The translations under genes and the position numbers were made by a program. A stretch of DNA of 6,856 nt, taken from the NCBI GenBank assembly GCA_017481185.1, contig JAFUPO010000249.1:1-6856 (forward strand), read 5' to 3'. Below, piece by piece: positions 5,585 through 6,856 of the stretch; the first letter of the stretch is position 1, and each line of letters opens with the position of its first letter. The notes beneath the pieces are model-generated. The model was not told where the DNA came from. It did no database searches and worked only from the letters and a program-made list of their open reading frames with translations. Source of the DNA: Clostridia bacterium (lineage in GTDB: Bacteria; Bacillota_A; Clostridia; Christensenellales; Aristaeellaceae).

Positions 5585-6190
5585 TTGCTCTTTCAAAGAG
5601 ATTACATTCTGCGCATGATCCAAATGCTGGGGGAGTTTGTCCGCCGGCTGAAGGAGACCCTGGATGAGATGGAAAAACGCCGTCTGCTGGAGGATTTGTG
5701 CTGTGAAAAGTGCGGCCTGACCCTTTTAACGGCGGACGGGCTGGATGAAAAAAGCCTTGCCCAAATGCTGCCCCCGGAGCCCCGGCTGATCCTGTCGGAA
5801 TTATATTATATCCGCGCCCGGCACACCCAAATGCTCCCGGAGGATGAAGAAACCTGCCTGGCCCGCAGCGCAAGGCTGCTACTATCCTTGGGGGAGGAAA
5901 GCCTCATCTGCCAGGAGCGCAAAGAACGGCTCCATGAGCTGGAGACCTGGGCGGATTTTACACCCCAGGAGTATTTGCAGGCCTTTGCCTTTTATCTGGA
6001 AGGGGAGGCCTTTGACTGGGCGGAGGATGCGCTGTTTTTCGCCCTGGAGGGCGGCGCGGAGGATGCCCTTCAAAAGGGTATTTCCGGCTTTGAAGGCCTG
6101 AAAGATTTTTCGGATAAGCGGTTGATAAGCGGCGGCCTCCCCCGGCAGGAGCTGGAAAGCCTGATCCAAGAATTGCAAGCGAGGATTTGA
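5585..6190 (+). CDS. DUF6483-like helical hypothetical protein
   Basis: The product has 201 residues from the TTG at 5585, which follows AAGGGGTGA by 5 bases. A GTG at 5576 would add three residues but lies inside that ribosome binding site, and the ATG at 5613 would lose the likely conserved start. The N-terminus (FQRDYILRMIQMLGEFV, residues 3-19) resembles the dYImRmIeql start that I recall for DUF6483 proteins of Clostridia. The remainder is almost entirely helical and Leu/Glu-rich, with CCEKC at 39-43 and paired helices in the C-terminal half (YLQAFAFYLEGEAFDWAEDALFFALE, about residues 130-155) that look TPR-like. There is no signal peptide or membrane segment, so it is probably cytoplasmic. 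Function is unknown. The ABC-F gene begins 4 bases after its stop, so the two are likely co-transcribed. Confidence 0.82.
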   Translation: MLFQRDYILRMIQMLGEFVRRLKETLDEMEKRRLLEDLCCEKCGLTLLTADGLDEKSLAQMLPPEPRLILSELYYIRARHTQMLPEDEETCLARSARLLLSLGEESLICQERKERLHELETWADFTPQEYLQAFAFYLEGEAFDWAEDALFFALEGGAEDALQKGISGFEGLKDFSDKRLISGGLPRQELESLIQELQARI

Positions 6191-6194
6191 ATCC

Positions 6195-6856
6195 ATGATC
6201 ATTTTATCCCTGCAAAACATTAAAAAAGCCTTCGGCGGCAATGAGGTTCTCCGAGACGTGTGCCTGACCCTTCAGGAGGGGCAGCGCATGGGCCTGGTGG
6301 GGGCCAACGGCTGCGGCAAATCCACCCTGATGAAGATCATCGCAGGCCTTGAAACGAAGGATGACGGCGTCATCCATCAGCAAAAGGGCCTGCGCATGGG
6401 CTATTTGGCCCAGCAGGGCATGGTGACCCCGGGGAACACCGTTTACCAGGAATTGGAGCACGTGTTCGACCCGGTGATGGCCATGGAGGAGCGGCTGCGG
6501 GCGCTGGAAATGGAAATGGCCGAGGTGGGCCATGACGAGACCCTTCTGCGCCGCCTGGGCTCTGAAGATGACCAATTGACCCGTGAGTGGGAACAGCAAA
6601 ACGGCTCTGGCTTCCGCTCTGCCATCGCGGGGGTGCTGGCCGGTTTGGGCTTCACCAAGGAACAGCAGGACCAGAAAGCTGAGGAGCTTTCCGGCGGCGA
6701 ACGAACCCGCCTGTGCTTAGGCCGCCTGCTTTTGCAGAAGCCTGATCTGTTGCTTCTGGACGAGCCCACCAACCACCTAGACCTGGCGGCCATCGCCTGG
6801 CTGGAAGGGTATTTGAGGGATTACAAGGGCACGGTGCTGGTCATCAGCCACGACCG
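6195..6856 (+). CDS. ABC-F family ATPase, N-terminal part, 3' truncated by window edge
   Basis: The ATG at 6195 follows GAGGA (6181-6185) by 9 bases and the frame stays open to the window end (220 full codons). Domain 1 of a duplicated ABC protein is complete: Walker A GANGCGKST at residues 36-44, signature LSGGERTRL at 165-173, Walker B LLLLDEPTNHLD at 185-196 and the switch region VISHDR at 216-221. DEPTNHLD and the lack of membrane segments mark the ABC-F group, whose members bind the ribosome near the E site and rescue stalled translation or protect against ribosome antibiotics. The inter-motif insertion (about 85-140, Glu/Met/Leu-rich) is the usual arm region. It resembles housekeeping YdiF/YfmR-like proteins more than known resistance proteins, but the linker that separates these groups is beyond the window. 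Confidence 0.95.
   Translation, partial: MIILSLQNIKKAFGGNEVLRDVCLTLQEGQRMGLVGANGCGKSTLMKIIAGLETKDDGVIHQQKGLRMGYLAQQGMVTPGNTVYQELEHVFDPVMAMEERLRALEMEMAEVGHDETLLRRLGSEDDQLTREWEQQNGSGFRSAIAGVLAGLGFTKEQQDQKAEELSGGERTRLCLGRLLLQKPDLLLLDEPTNHLDLAAIAWLEGYLRDYKGTVLVISHD

Noticed and set aside
5495..5623. 43-residue N-terminal extension of the ATPase on the minus strand
   Set aside because: It would include the -10/-35 candidate and overlap the divergent gene, and GGTGA supports the ATG at 5494.
5229..5873. 214-codon open frame on the minus strand
   Set aside because: Spans the divergent promoter region and parts of two real genes; Pro/Gly/Ala-rich with no motif.

Overview
The window looks like a chromosomal segment of a moderately GC-rich Clostridia-type Firmicute, perhaps a gut Oscillospiraceae/Ruminococcaceae relative. 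The evidence is strong AGGAGG-type ribosome binding sites, GTG/TTG starts, short intergenic regions, a DegV fatty-acid-binding protein, a Gram-positive-style ABC-F gene and a DinG/Rad3-type helicase with iron-sulfur cysteines. The taxonomic placement is inferred from protein style only. No RNA gene, CRISPR array, insertion sequence or attachment site was seen.

Layout. Positions 1-1400 (+) hold the C-terminal part of an XPD/DinG-like helicase whose start lies before the window. It converges on a DegV gene (1470-2345, -), with a long perfect hairpin between them. From the back-to-back promoter region upstream of degV, a 53-residue conserved-looking small protein is read (2505-2666, +). It is followed by a three-domain regulator: XRE helix-turn-helix, putative zinc ribbon and an unnamed C-terminal domain (2739-3398, +). 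That gene converges on a minus-strand operon and shares a strong bidirectional terminator with it (3400-3430).

The minus-strand operon (5494 down to 3434) is the most interesting part. It encodes a compact ABC-type ATPase of the OLD/AAA_21 style, then a TOPRIM-like DUF4435 protein, then the mechanosensitive channel MscL with an added zinc-ribbon tail. The three genes overlap by 8 and 4 bases, so they are very probably translationally coupled. ATPase plus DUF4435-TOPRIM is the pairing used by the PARIS anti-phage system (AriA/AriB). A coupled membrane channel as third gene is unexpected and may point to a variant defence or stress module. This is an inference from gene order, and nothing in the sequence proves defence activity.

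Divergent from the operon, a 201-residue DUF6483-like helical protein (5585-6190, +) is followed after 4 bases by an ABC-F ATPase (6195 to the window end, +), probably as one operon. The 90-base divergent intergenic region carries a candidate promoter for each direction and an inverted repeat over the minus-strand -10 element.
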